This document shows positions 8,040 to 16,137 of a stretch of DNA of 64,000 bases, in pieces (positions within the stretch are counted from its first letter, which is position 1; every line of letters begins with the position of its first letter). The notes below the pieces were generated by a model. That model was not told where the DNA came from and made no database searches. It saw only the letters and a list, made by a program, of their open reading frames with translations. Source of the DNA: a virus. The position numbers and the translations under genes were made by a program. The stretch spans positions 1-64,000 of IMG/VR virus record IMGVR_UViG_3300044612_002233; one strand, written 5' to 3'.

Positions 8040-9094
8040 AAATCAATTATTCAAGTCCAGTTAATAACACAGGTTACGGATTAGCCTCGGTCAACATTTT
8101 ACGAGAACTATCGAAGATAGCAGATGTAACTTACTATCCAATAGGGCAACCATCAGTTAATAATCAAAATGATCATGACTTTATACTTTCTTTATTAAAG
8201 AAGAGGATGAGTCCTGATATTAATGCTGTTAATTTTAAGATCTGGCATCAATTTGATTTACTAGATCATATTGGACGAGGAAAATATATTGCCTATCCAT
8301 TTTTTGAGTTGGATACATTTAATGAATATGAAAAAATTAATTTGAAAGTTCCAGACAGCATATGTGTTAGTAGCAAATGGGGTCAGGAAGTTCTACTTAA
8401 GAATGGAATAGATTCTGAATCATTCGTGGTGCCATTAGGTGTTAATAGAAATATTTTTAATAATACTATCAAAAGAACTAGATCAGATGATAAATATGTT
8501 TTTCTAAATATAGGCAAATGGGAAGTTCGTAAAGGACACGATATTTTATTCTCATTATTTAATGAGGCTTTTCCAGATCAAAAAGATGTTGAACTATGGA
8601 TATTAGCATCAGAAAAAACCAATTCATATTCATCTGCTGATGAGCTAAAACAATGGAAAAATATGTATGGTTCAGATAGAGTGAAATTATTTGATGGATT
8701 TGAAACTCAAGAAGAAATAGCCCAATTAATAGCAGATACTGATTGTGGATTATATCCATCAAGAGCAGAAGGGTGGAATTTGGAACTATTAGAAACCATG
8801 AGTATGGGAAAACCGGCCATAGCGACCAACTATTCTGCACACACAGAGTTTTGCACACAGGATAACTGTTATTTGGTCAATATTGACGAGACAGAAAAAG
8901 CTTTTGACGGAAAAGCATTTCAAGGTCAGGGGAATTGGGCCAAATTAGGCAATAATCAGATAGAAAATATTATTGAGCATATGAGATATGTTTATAATAA
9001 TAAAATAAATACTAATCTGAATGGAATAGAAACGGCCAAAAAGTATTCTTGGGAGAATGCTGCTCAACAACTTGTGAGGTGTATTTCTAAGTAG
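8036..9094 (+). CDS. Family 4 glycosyltransferase
   Basis: The 352-residue protein is a GT-B enzyme of the GT4 type. The N-terminal half has NNTGYGLASVNI near residues 10-21 and CVSSKWG near 113-119. The C-terminal half has FLNIGKWEVRKGHDIL near 150-165 and YPSRAEGWNLELLETMSMGKP near 236-256 (split around EGWNLE), the donor-binding signature with its Glu residues. No membrane segment. It closes the first glycan cluster. A GGTGTATT sequence at its 3' end may be a weak copy of the phage promoter motif. Confidence 0.85.
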   Translation: MKINYSSPVNNTGYGLASVNILRELSKIADVTYYPIGQPSVNNQNDHDFILSLLKKRMSPDINAVNFKIWHQFDLLDHIGRGKYIAYPFFELDTFNEYEKINLKVPDSICVSSKWGQEVLLKNGIDSESFVVPLGVNRNIFNNTIKRTRSDDKYVFLNIGKWEVRKGHDILFSLFNEAFPDQKDVELWILASEKTNSYSSADELKQWKNMYGSDRVKLFDGFETQEEIAQLIADTDCGLYPSRAEGWNLELLETMSMGKPAIATNYSAHTEFCTQDNCYLVNIDETEKAFDGKAFQGQGNWAKLGNNQIENIIEHMRYVYNNKINTNLNGIETAKKYSWENAAQQLVRCISK

Positions 9095-9095
9095 G
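9078..9095 (+). promoter_or_regulatory. Weak copy of GGTGTAT motif
   Basis: GGTGTATTTCTAAGTAGG lies over the stop codon of the GT4 gene and 27 bases before the next start. It matches the GGTGTAT core of the recurring motif but lacks a clear TATA block, and it is partly coding, so it may be chance. Confidence 0.2.
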
Positions 9096-9104
9096 AGATA
9101 CTAT

Positions 9105-9686
9105 ATGCCAATTCCATCACAAGATAAAGACGAAGACAAACAGAAATTTGTATCTCGTTGCATGGGCGACGAGACTATGAAAAAGGACTATCCTGACTCA
9201 AAGCAGCGAGTTGCTATTTGCTTAGGACAAACAAAGAAAACTAAAAGTAGTTTTGTAGATCAAGTTTTTGAAATTTTAGGATTTATTACTTTTTTTGACT
9301 GCGGAGAGTGTAGTTCTTCAGAAGAATTAACTTCTTTAAACCTGATTGTTCCGAATAATGAGGATTATATCGAGATATCAGAAAATCCAGAAGATTATGA
9401 TATTTCTCATATATTAGCTTCTGAATATCAAGGAAAAAAAGTAACACTAAACAAACCATTTAGAACTCCTGGAGGTCCTAAAAAATTTGCAGTATATGTA
9501 AAAAATAATAAAGGCAAAGTGGTTATCGTTCGTTTTGGAGACCCAAACCTATCCATAAAAAGAGATGATCCAAAAAGAAGAAAAAGTTTTAGAGCAAGAC
9601 ACAAGTGTGATCAGCAAAAAGACAAAACAACACCAGCATACTGGTCATGCTATCAATGGAGATCTAATAGTCCGGTTCAGGATTAA
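9105..9686 (+). CDS. Conserved phage protein with SRCMGD-type N-terminus
   Basis: The 193-residue protein starts with MPIPSQDKDEDKQKF and FVSRCMGDETMKKDYPDSKQR (split around MGDE), then AICLGQ. This short module recurs at the ends of phage head and protease proteins. The C-terminal half has FRTPGGPKKFAVYVKN, VRFGDPNLSIKRDDP and RARHKCDQQKDKTTPAYWSC, a second module seen in many phage proteins. No catalytic motif stands out. It begins the structural-type region after the first glycan cluster and has a reasonable ribosome site (AGGAG at 9093-9097). A head-associated role is a guess from the modules. Confidence 0.55.
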   Translation: MPIPSQDKDEDKQKFVSRCMGDETMKKDYPDSKQRVAICLGQTKKTKSSFVDQVFEILGFITFFDCGECSSSEELTSLNLIVPNNEDYIEISENPEDYDISHILASEYQGKKVTLNKPFRTPGGPKKFAVYVKNNKGKVVIVRFGDPNLSIKRDDPKRRKSFRARHKCDQQKDKTTPAYWSCYQWRSNSPVQD

Positions 9687-9707
9687 CAACCAATAAGGGT
9701 AAAATTA

Positions 9708-10307
9708 ATGATTAAATCAATCTCAGAACTATTGCAAGAACACGAGGACTCAATGGATACAAAAGAACAAACACAGGAAGAATATATAACCCAAGAAACT
9801 AAAACCCCAGAAGCTGAAATACAAGCACAAGAAGTTCCCGACTATACTTCTGATAGTGTTATTGAATTACTAAAAAAATCACTCAATATTCACTGGCAAC
9901 AAACAACAGTATTAACAGCCCAAGCAGAACATCTTGAAAGATGGGGCTATACAAAATTAGCTGCCATTATCAAGGCCGATTCAAGAGAAGAACAAGAACA
10001 TGCTTCTATTAATATTAAGAGACTCGAATTCTTTGATGCTGATTATCAGCCGCTGACAGTAAGTCCTCCATCATGGAAAAGACATGACATGGTAGCAATG
10101 CTTCAATACAATCTCGATTCTGTTAGAGAGGCTTCCTCTGTAGAAAGAGCAACAATAGTTGCAGCAAGAGCAGAAGGAGATGAGATAACAGCCAATATGA
10201 TGATTCCATTACTACAGGGTAGTGAAGACGGCATTGAACTATACGAAGGATATCTAAAGATTATTGAACAGATGGGTCTGGACAATTTCCTAAGTATCCA
10301 GGTCTAA
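9708..10307 (+). CDS. Ferritin-like (bacterioferritin-type) protein
   Basis: The 199-residue protein has about 50 N-terminal acidic, Gln-rich residues followed by a four-helix-like domain. The second helix contains REEQEHASINIKRL, which fits the E-x-x-H metal-binding helix of bacterioferritins, and the last helix ends EDGIELYEGYLKIIEQMG. Bacterioferritin-like proteins bind iron at a diiron site or act as DNA-protecting Dps-like proteins. Several of the usual metal ligands on helix 1 are not obvious, so iron oxidation should not be assumed. The extended acidic N-terminus is unusual for free ferritins. Confidence 0.6.
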   Translation: MIKSISELLQEHEDSMDTKEQTQEEYITQETKTPEAEIQAQEVPDYTSDSVIELLKKSLNIHWQQTTVLTAQAEHLERWGYTKLAAIIKADSREEQEHASINIKRLEFFDADYQPLTVSPPSWKRHDMVAMLQYNLDSVREASSVERATIVAARAEGDEITANMMIPLLQGSEDGIELYEGYLKIIEQMGLDNFLSIQV

Positions 10308-10311
10308 ATAA

Positions 10312-10968
10312 ATGACAAGGAATAAATTACTATCTGAACTGAGTTCTGTAATACCTTCTATTAATATAGATAATATCAAATATGCCACAAAGATGGTAGA
10401 AGATAAGGAAGTTTCAACGGTAATTGATTTTGATTATAAATCTATTCTTGATAATCCTCCTATAAATAGTAGCGGTTCTACATTAAAGGAATTAATTTAC
10501 ATATCAAAGATTACCAATAATAGGAACGATGACGATATTGAATTTGTTCATAAAATAGATAAAAATGCAGCGTCTTTAGTTATTGATTTTTGTGAGAATA
10601 AAAATATTAAATTCCCACAATCTGATTTTGATAATTTATATAATATTATTAAACCTCTTGTATTTAATACTAAAAACTATTTTAATAGAGCAAGACCTTA
10701 TCAATTGGCCAAATTTTATGGATTAACAATTGATGTTATTGAAACCGATACTCATCACACTCCATCCTATCCGTCTGGACACACGGTGTATGCTAGACTA
10801 GCAGGCAATCTTGTGTTAAGTTCTCATCCAGAGTTCAAATACGAATTGGATCAAATTGTAAACAAGAGCGCTTATGCTAGGGTTTTACAAGGCGTTCATT
10901 ATCCTTCAGACAATTCGGCTTCAATTATTTTTACTGATTTTATTTTTCACAAACTATATAAGAGATAA
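10312..10968 (+). CDS. PAP2-family acid phosphatase
   Basis: The 218-residue protein carries the three PAP2 motifs in order: KNYFNRARP near residues 122-130, PSYPSGHT near 154-161, and RVLQGVHYPSDN near 186-197, which holds the catalytic His and Asp. PAP2 enzymes remove phosphate from lipids, sugars or nucleotides. The catalytic domain lacks the usual run of transmembrane helices, so this is a soluble, class A acid phosphatase-like form. The substrate is unknown. It follows the ferritin-like gene by 4 bases. Confidence 0.85.
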   Translation: MTRNKLLSELSSVIPSINIDNIKYATKMVEDKEVSTVIDFDYKSILDNPPINSSGSTLKELIYISKITNNRNDDDIEFVHKIDKNAASLVIDFCENKNIKFPQSDFDNLYNIIKPLVFNTKNYFNRARPYQLAKFYGLTIDVIETDTHHTPSYPSGHTVYARLAGNLVLSSHPEFKYELDQIVNKSAYARVLQGVHYPSDNSASIIFTDFIFHKLYKR

Positions 10969-10973
10969 TAATT

Positions 10974-11678
10974 ATGGACAGAATTTATAATTTATTAAAT
11001 ATTGTCGAACAATCCTTAGTACAAAAAACAAATGAGGATGCATCAGCGTCCAATCTCAACACATCAATAGCAATGTGCAAACTTAAAGCAGGGGATAAAG
11101 TTAAAAATATCAATGCCGCCTGTATGCATTACGGTAGCGAGGGCATTGTTGAAACTATAGAAGAGATGCCAGAAAATATAGGATACGTGATTGGTTACAA
11201 AACAACAAATGCTGGATCATCATGGACAGTGGATCAATATTTAAGAAAAACAGAAGACCAACTAAGCCTAGTAGATTCTATTGATGATTATGGTCTGGCC
11301 GAAGAAGAAATGGAATCTCCAGAAGAAGAACTAAATGAATATAAAGAAGATTTTTTTGAAATGAGTGTTGGCTCACTTAGAGCAATAGCCACACATGCTC
11401 AAGAAATAATGAATTCTTTGGACAATCCATCCGTAAAAGAAAACTTGACAGAGAGCTGGTTGCAGGGTAAGATCGCCATAACTGAGGACTACATGAGAAC
11501 AATTCATGATTTTGTCATGTATGTCTCAGACTCTGACGATACTATATCTGCTGCTGACAAGCAAGGTCTTTGGGATAACATACGAAAAAAGAAAGAGAGA
11601 GAAGGAAAGAAGTATAGACCAGCAAAGCCAGGAGACAAAGATAGGCCAGATCCAAAACAATGGAAAAAGCTGACATAG
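10974..11678 (+). CDS. Phage protein with KOW-like segment and PGDKDRPD tail
   Basis: The 234-residue protein has a short leading helix, then LKAGDKVKNI and GSEGIVETI near residues 36-60, which look like a small SH3/KOW-like barrel, then an acidic stretch and a long helical part. The C-terminus reads GLWDNIRKKKEREGKKYRPAKPGDKDRPD (split around RKKKERE), a module common at the ends of phage structural or peptidase-processed proteins. I do not recognise the full protein. A role in the virion is possible. Confidence 0.45.
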   Translation: MDRIYNLLNIVEQSLVQKTNEDASASNLNTSIAMCKLKAGDKVKNINAACMHYGSEGIVETIEEMPENIGYVIGYKTTNAGSSWTVDQYLRKTEDQLSLVDSIDDYGLAEEEMESPEEELNEYKEDFFEMSVGSLRAIATHAQEIMNSLDNPSVKENLTESWLQGKIAITEDYMRTIHDFVMYVSDSDDTISAADKQGLWDNIRKKKEREGKKYRPAKPGDKDRPDPKQWKKLT

Positions 11679-11736
11679 TACGAAGTTAATAGGACTAATT
11701 GCTTAATTTATAAACTCAATAAAGGACATCTTGATT

Positions 11737-12333
11737 ATGGACAGACAGTACGACAGTCTAGATACATATATTAATCTAGCAAAGAAGACGATATCAAAAT
11801 TCTGCCCCAAATTCTATAATGGATTATCAGCAGAAATGCTAAAGAATAATGATGCAATATCTGATGTTGCAACGGCGATAATGTATGCTGATTGGAGATT
11901 CGATCCAACCAGAACAGGTAAAAATGGACAAGCCAAAACCTTGTATTCTTATAGAAATCAATGTGCTATTTGGGCTATTAAAACATATGTGACTAATAAA
12001 TATAAGAAAAATACAGATTCTATTAGTCTTGACTCTAACTCCAAAGTATCAGATTTATCGATGCACTCGACCATATCAGATGTAAAGGCGCCCGAACCAA
12101 TAGAGATTCTAATAGAAGCAGAACAAACTACCAATTTAAAAAATACAATTGGGGATTTATTGTCAAATAGTAATCTATCAGAAAAACAAAGAGAACAGAT
12201 TAGAATGTATTATTTAGAGAATCACACCTTATCTCATATTGGTAAGAAATTTGGAGTATCACGAGAAGCAGTTAGACAGAATATCAAAAGAGCCTTAGAT
12301 ATTATTAGATCATATGATAAATGCCAAGTTTAA
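11737..12333 (+). CDS. Phage RNA polymerase sigma factor (sigma-70 family, regions 2 and 4)
   Basis: The 198-residue protein has two sigma-like parts. Residues about 25-90 contain AIMYADWRFDPTRTG, YSYRNQCAIWAIKTY and a basic tail, which fit region 2. The C-terminus has LSEKQREQIRMYYLENHTLSHIGKKFGVSREAVRQ (split around LENHTL), a textbook region 4 helix-turn-helix. The ATG at 11737 is preferred over a TTG six bases upstream because AAGGA at 11722-11726 is then well spaced. Phage factors of this type redirect host RNA polymerase to middle or late promoters. The recurring GGTGTAT motif is a candidate target. Confidence 0.85.
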   Translation: MDRQYDSLDTYINLAKKTISKFCPKFYNGLSAEMLKNNDAISDVATAIMYADWRFDPTRTGKNGQAKTLYSYRNQCAIWAIKTYVTNKYKKNTDSISLDSNSKVSDLSMHSTISDVKAPEPIEILIEAEQTTNLKNTIGDLLSNSNLSEKQREQIRMYYLENHTLSHIGKKFGVSREAVRQNIKRALDIIRSYDKCQV

Positions 12334-12661
12334 TCTAGCCATACTGGTTTTAGACCCCTCTGTTAATAGATACAAAATACTATCATCTAAAGCAGATGAT
12401 TTAGAACTTCCGTATCTTGATATTGAAACTAATCTTGATATTAATTCTTGCTTAGATCATTTAGTATCTACAAAAATAGATAAAAATGATTCATATCTTA
12501 ATTTTAGATTAACAGATGTGGAACTATCAGAAATGCTAGAAATTTATTATCTTGTTTTTATAACCTATGAATCTGTTGTAAAAGACGGATTTTTACTAGA
12601 CATACAAACTTCTCTTACAAGACTTCCAAACAATGCTAAGAAAATTCTTACACTACTTTAA
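12314..12661 (+). CDS. Hypothetical protein (115 residues)
   Basis: This 115-residue ORF overlaps the sigma factor gene by 20 bases and the next gene by 29. It reads as a small alpha/beta protein, with FNLAILVLDP, then acidic loops and YYLVFITYESV. No family was recognised. The position directly after the sigma factor suggests shared expression. Confidence 0.5.
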   Translation: MINAKFNLAILVLDPSVNRYKILSSKADDLELPYLDIETNLDINSCLDHLVSTKIDKNDSYLNFRLTDVELSEMLEIYYLVFITYESVVKDGFLLDIQTSLTRLPNNAKKILTLL

Positions 12662-13022
12662 ATTCTTAAAAACAAAGCAAGAACCAGAGACATTAAGCAT
12701 TATAATTTCCTTAAAAAGTAATTATGATATTGATATACAATTTAAGTATCCAAACCTTAATAGTACAGATATAAATAATATACCAAATATTGCAGAAAAG
12801 TATGCAGAATTATTGATCTATATTAACAGCAATCCGCTAAAATATAAATTATTAGATACAATAAAAGATAAATCATATAGGTCAGAAGACATTAAAGAAA
12901 AATTATTTTTTGATAATGTTATCTCTTTTTATGACCTAATTAGGCAAGAAATTAAAAAAGCCAATATTATTAATAATAACGGCCCACTTATTAATCCAAT
13001 GTCCGTCTTTGCAACAAAGTGA
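12633..13022 (+). CDS. Hypothetical protein (129 residues)
   Basis: The 129-residue ORF starts with a basic, hydrophobic helix (MLRKFLHYFKFLK), then LSIIISLKSNYDIDIQFKYP and a helical C-terminal part. No motif points to a function. It overlaps the preceding ORF by 29 bases. The final residues run to a TGA at 13020-13022, just before a non-coding stretch of 77 bases. Confidence 0.5.
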   Translation: MLRKFLHYFKFLKTKQEPETLSIIISLKSNYDIDIQFKYPNLNSTDINNIPNIAEKYAELLIYINSNPLKYKLLDTIKDKSYRSEDIKEKLFFDNVISFYDLIRQEIKKANIINNNGPLINPMSVFATK

Positions 13023-13033
13023 TATTGGAAATC

Positions 13034-13070
13034 TGGACTTTTGATTTACTATAAGGGGTATAATGTCTTG
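13034..13070 (+). promoter_or_regulatory. Possible promoter with TATAAT box
   Basis: A perfect TATAAT lies at 13059-13064 in the 77-base gap before the gene at 13100, preceded by GGGG and a weak TGGACT 19 bases upstream. The first residues, GGGGTATAAT, also resemble the phage GGTGTAT motif with one change. It could be either a weak host-type or a variant phage promoter. Confidence 0.3.
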
Positions 13071-13099
13071 TTCTATCTCTGCTTGACGGGGGTTCCATA

Positions 13100-13540
13100 A
13101 TGGATAAAAATAATCTAATTATATGGCAAAAATGGCTAGACCCATTTGGATCAGATGATCCCGATGTTGATGAGTTTGATCCGTACACAGGCAATTATAT
13201 AGATAGTGATGAAGATCTTGAGAAAGATGAAGAAGAGAATAGTTATGAAGAAATTACTAAGAAAAAAAATAAAGCAGTCAGAGTCATTGCTACTCCTATG
13301 GGAATAATACCAATGAATGAGAATACTGCTAGTGGAAAACTTTTTAATTTTTGGATGGGGCATACTAATTTTGATATATCTAAAAAAATAGCACAGATTA
13401 TAGAAAGAACAGACGGAGTTGAAACGCTGGATATTTTTACAAGATACAGATTCAGAGTGTCAATAGGCAAAGCCTTTGATGATTCAGAAACTATGAGAAA
13501 CATCAATAAAACAATATATAGTGAGTTAAATAATGGCTAG
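13100..13540 (+). CDS. Acidic phage protein of unknown function
   Basis: The 146-residue protein has a strongly acidic first half (many Asp and Glu between residues 18 and 50) followed by KKKNKAVRVIATPMGIIP and a folded C-terminal domain with FNFWMGHTNFDIS and RYRFRVSIGKAF. The C-terminal part looks conserved in style, but I cannot name it. It overlaps the ClpP-like gene by 8 bases, so a partnership with the protease is possible. Translation starts in a G-rich leader (GGGGG at 13088-13092). Confidence 0.5.
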   Translation: MDKNNLIIWQKWLDPFGSDDPDVDEFDPYTGNYIDSDEDLEKDEEENSYEEITKKKNKAVRVIATPMGIIPMNENTASGKLFNFWMGHTNFDISKKIAQIIERTDGVETLDIFTRYRFRVSIGKAFDDSETMRNINKTIYSELNNG

Positions 13541-14195
13541 AATAAACACCAGCGATACAGAATTACAGTCTTTACACTCATATAATATTGATATAAAGAA
13601 CAGAGAAATATTTTTACATTCTCATTTTGGATATGATGAAGACGAAGCTGGTGTTGACTACAGATCGTCTGTTACATTTGAAAAAAATCTACGCTTTCTA
13701 AATCAACAATCCGGAGACCCCGTATTAATACATATGCATTTACCTGGGGGAGACTGGGAGGACTGCTTAAGCTTGTGTGATACTATAAAATATAGTCGTT
13801 CTAAAACAACAATATTAGCATATGCTAAAGTTCAATCCGCTAGTAGTATTATTTTTCAATCTGCTAATCTAAGAATATTAATGCCAAATGTAAATATGCT
13901 CATTCATTATGGCTCAATCAGTATAGATGACGAACACAAAGCAGCAATTAGTAGCTTACAATGGAGTGAAAGAGAATCAGCAAAAATGCTTGATATCTTT
14001 GTTGATAAGTGGATGAGTAGTCCAATGTCAAAAGAAAAGAATTGGAAAAAACCAATAGCACGAAAACATATTCAAAGTCAATTAGCTACAAAAAGTGATT
14101 GGATACTAACAGCAGAGGAAGCGGTGTATTATGGTTTTGCGGATGGTATACTCGGAGATAAGAAATATCCAACCATAGAATCATTAAAAAAGTAA
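13533..14195 (+). CDS. ClpP/SDH-fold serine protease-like protein
   Basis: The 220-residue protein follows the ClpP (S14) plan. VLIHMHLPGGDW near residues 64-75 matches the strand and glycine loop of the oxyanion region, QSASS places the nucleophile at Ser104, MLIHYGS places the catalytic His at 125, and SDWILTAEEAVYYGFADGIL near the end matches the handle and last helices. Phage members often mature capsid proteins. The putative abundant structural protein follows one gene later, which fits, but host-protein degradation is equally possible. Confidence 0.78.
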   Translation: MARINTSDTELQSLHSYNIDIKNREIFLHSHFGYDEDEAGVDYRSSVTFEKNLRFLNQQSGDPVLIHMHLPGGDWEDCLSLCDTIKYSRSKTTILAYAKVQSASSIIFQSANLRILMPNVNMLIHYGSISIDDEHKAAISSLQWSERESAKMLDIFVDKWMSSPMSKEKNWKKPIARKHIQSQLATKSDWILTAEEAVYYGFADGILGDKKYPTIESLKK

Positions 14196-14199
14196 GACT

Positions 14200-14862
14200 A
14201 TGCATTTAGAATACTGCTATTATGATATAACTCTCAAAGATTCAGAATTAATAGATATTATAAATAAAGTTATTAAATTTGATCTAAAGACCATATCTGT
14301 TCTTCCATCATATCTTAGACCGCTCAAGTCAATACTCTCAAGCACAGATATCGCAGCATCTGCCCCAATAGATTTTCCTCTTGGCACAATGGATCTAAAA
14401 TCCAGACTATCTGTTGCTGAAAACTGTATTAAAAATGGAGCATCCATACTTGATGTTGTATGTCCAACACACTTATTATGCAATAGAAAGTATGATAAAT
14501 TTCGTGAAGACATAAAAGAAATGCAGAGCTTGTGTTCTAATTCAAATTTAGAGATTAGATATGTTCTTGAATATCGCCAATTTAGTTATGAGTTATTATA
14601 TAAAGTTGCACAAATATTATATGATTTTAATATTACAACGATATATCCTGCAAGTGGATATCTAATTGACGATATTTCTGATAATATAACAGCCTCGGCC
14701 CTCATAAATAAAAAAGTGCCTAATATTAATATAATTTGTAATGGCAATATCTGGAACGATAATCAGATAAAAATGGCTAAAAAAAGTAAAATTTATGGTT
14801 TAAGAGTCAATTCCTTAAATGCCTTAGAATTGATAACAAAAGAAAACATAATAGAGAATTAA
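14200..14862 (+). CDS. DeoC/DERA-fold protein lacking catalytic lysines
   Basis: The 220-residue protein aligns by eye with deoxyribose-phosphate aldolase. ISVLPSYL near residues 32-39, DFPLGT near 58-63, AENCIKNGASILDVVCP near 73-89 (matching the DVVFP Asp at position 85) and IYPASGY near 148-154 (matching the KTSTG loop) occur in order. The Schiff-base Lys is replaced by Tyr149, and the second Lys near the GG loop is also absent in IICNGNI. Aldolase activity is therefore doubtful. It may bind a sugar phosphate or have another reaction. It follows the ClpP-like gene by 4 bases. Confidence 0.6.
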   Translation: MHLEYCYYDITLKDSELIDIINKVIKFDLKTISVLPSYLRPLKSILSSTDIAASAPIDFPLGTMDLKSRLSVAENCIKNGASILDVVCPTHLLCNRKYDKFREDIKEMQSLCSNSNLEIRYVLEYRQFSYELLYKVAQILYDFNITTIYPASGYLIDDISDNITASALINKKVPNINIICNGNIWNDNQIKMAKKSKIYGLRVNSLNALELITKENIIEN

Positions 14863-14870
14863 CCTTTTTA

Positions 14871-14890
14871 GGTGTACTAGATTATAGATT
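14871..14890 (+). promoter_or_regulatory. Phage promoter-like motif (GGTGTAC...TATAG)
   Basis: GGTGTACTAGATTATAGATT lies 56 bases upstream of the structural gene at 14927, in the gap after the DeoC-fold gene. The core has one change (C for T) but the following TATA block is clear. It is one of at least eight similar sites. Confidence 0.5.
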
Positions 14891-14926
14891 TTAAACAATC
14901 TTCACAGAACAAAACGGAGATATACA

Positions 14927-15505
14927 ATGGCTATAGCTACATCAGCAGGTGTTAATTACACAATACAACCAAATCTAACAGGAAGCGGATCCAGAAACAA
15001 TGGTGGTTCAGCCACTAGAGTTGGAACATCCGCAGAATTAAATAACGTTGCAATTAGCAAAGATACAACCGGAGTTGTTGGCTCGGTTGTTGTTGACGGA
15101 GCAGACACAGACAAGGCAATAAGCGGTGGAACCATCGCACATGATCATGTTAAACCAATTGTTGCTAAGGTCACATCAGAAATTGCTGGCCTAGCAAGTA
15201 CTGCCCTATCAACAAATGCTAATAATCCAGCTCAATTAAGAGCTATTAATAAGGTTGAACGTATCAAGGGTAATGGAGAGGCCACAGCTATCAGAGCCGG
15301 TTACTTTAATATATATACTGGGAAGTTCTCAACCAATCCAACCCCAGTAACAGTTTATCCAACCGGGGTTCCAACAACTAACCAAGCATGGGTTGGCACT
15401 GACGATGCTGCCACACCAACCAGAAGTGCTCCTGGCGAACTTGTTTTCAGAACTGGTGCTAAGCTACCCGTTAGAGACAGAGACTATTCTGCCAAGAACG
15501 GCTGA
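14927..15505 (+). CDS. Putative abundant structural protein (192 residues)
   Basis: The protein is rich in Ala, Gly, Thr, Val and Asn and poor in aromatic residues, unlike its neighbours. It has IAHDHVKPIVAKVTSEIAGL, then VERIKGNGEATAIRAGYFNIYTGK and ends in DRDYSAKNG. The gene stands alone: it has its own motif upstream, a good ribosome site (GGAG at 14916-14919, 7 bases before ATG) and an immediate terminator. These signs fit a highly expressed virion protein such as a capsid or decoration protein. I cannot assign it to a family. Confidence 0.55.
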   Translation: MAIATSAGVNYTIQPNLTGSGSRNNGGSATRVGTSAELNNVAISKDTTGVVGSVVVDGADTDKAISGGTIAHDHVKPIVAKVTSEIAGLASTALSTNANNPAQLRAINKVERIKGNGEATAIRAGYFNIYTGKFSTNPTPVTVYPTGVPTTNQAWVGTDDAATPTRSAPGELVFRTGAKLPVRDRDYSAKNG

Positions 15506-15534
15506 TAGTAATAGAATAAAATCTAAGTTAAAAG

Positions 15535-15573
15535 AGCAAAGCCATCAATTATGTTGTTGGCTTTTTGCTTTTT
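15535..15573 (+). terminator. Rho-independent terminator
   Basis: The arms AGCAAAGCCA (15535-15544) and TGGCTTTTTGCT (15558-15569) pair with a two-base bulge around a 13-base loop, followed directly by T residues to 15573. It ends the transcript of the putative structural gene and is followed at once by a promoter-like motif for the next gene. Confidence 0.8.
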
Positions 15574-15593
15574 AGTGTATCTAATAATACCGC
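15574..15593 (+). promoter_or_regulatory. Phage promoter-like motif (AGTGTAT)
   Basis: AGTGTATCTAATAATACC starts one base after the terminator T tract and lies 41 bases upstream of the gene at 15615. The first base differs from the GGTGTAT core. The arrangement terminator-then-motif strengthens its reading as a promoter. Confidence 0.5.
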
Positions 15594-15614
15594 CACAATA
15601 AAAGGGTTTTAATT

Positions 15615-15935
15615 ATGAGTGATACCATAGTTCACTTTTGGGAAAGCATAGCCACTACTAGTATTGGTATCATTATTACTATGATTGGTTTTTGGGTGGC
15701 AATAGGCAAAAATATGGCCACAAAGTCAGAAGTTGCTGAAATGATAGAAACAAAATCTCCATATTTACATGATAGACAGTTTATTATGGAAAGGCTTGCT
15801 GTGAACAAAGAAACACAGGCAGCATTAACAAATATGTTGCAACGCAATACAGAAGTTATGAATGAACTTAAAATTCAAATAGCAACACTTGGTAAAACAT
15901 TAGAAGCACTAGAAGAAAGAATAGAAAGAACTTGA
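15615..15935 (+). CDS. Membrane-anchored coiled-coil protein (106 residues)
   Basis: One transmembrane helix is clear at residues 13-30 (ATTSIGIIITMIGFWVAI), after a short N-terminal segment. A long charged helical region follows (KSEVAEMIE, then NELKIQIATLGKTLEALEERIER) with heptad-like spacing of Leu and Ile. It resembles a tape-like membrane anchor or a spanin- or holin-type accessory, but no family is certain. It has its own promoter-like motif. Confidence 0.55.
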   Translation: MSDTIVHFWESIATTSIGIIITMIGFWVAIGKNMATKSEVAEMIETKSPYLHDRQFIMERLAVNKETQAALTNMLQRNTEVMNELKIQIATLGKTLEALEERIERT

Positions 15936-15943
15936 GGTAAAAT

Positions 15944-16135
15944 ATGGCAATCGATATTGAACTAATAAATACTAATAATCCAATTAAAAACGGAACAACT
16001 GTAACAACCTGTTCGTTCTCTGGTAAATATAATACTATCAATACATATGTTAACAATACTCCGATAATAGCAGATATCGAATCCAAATATGATGAATTGT
16101 TTGATGATATCACATACTATATACTAGGTAGTTAA
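15944..16135 (+). CDS. Small protein of unknown function (63 residues)
   Basis: The 63-residue ORF has a good ribosome site (GAGG at 15933-15936) and sits 8 bases after one gene and 2 bases before the next. It reads as beta-rich and polar, with TTVTTCSFSGKYNT in the middle and YDELFDDITYYILG at the end. A fibre-associated role is suggested only by position before the fibre gene. Confidence 0.5.
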   Translation: MAIDIELINTNNPIKNGTTVTTCSFSGKYNTINTYVNNTPIIADIESKYDELFDDITYYILGS

Positions 16136-16137
16136 TT

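Noticed and set aside
15393-15575. 60-residue ORF over the end of the structural gene and its terminator
   Set aside because: It is mostly inside another gene and would end within the terminator.
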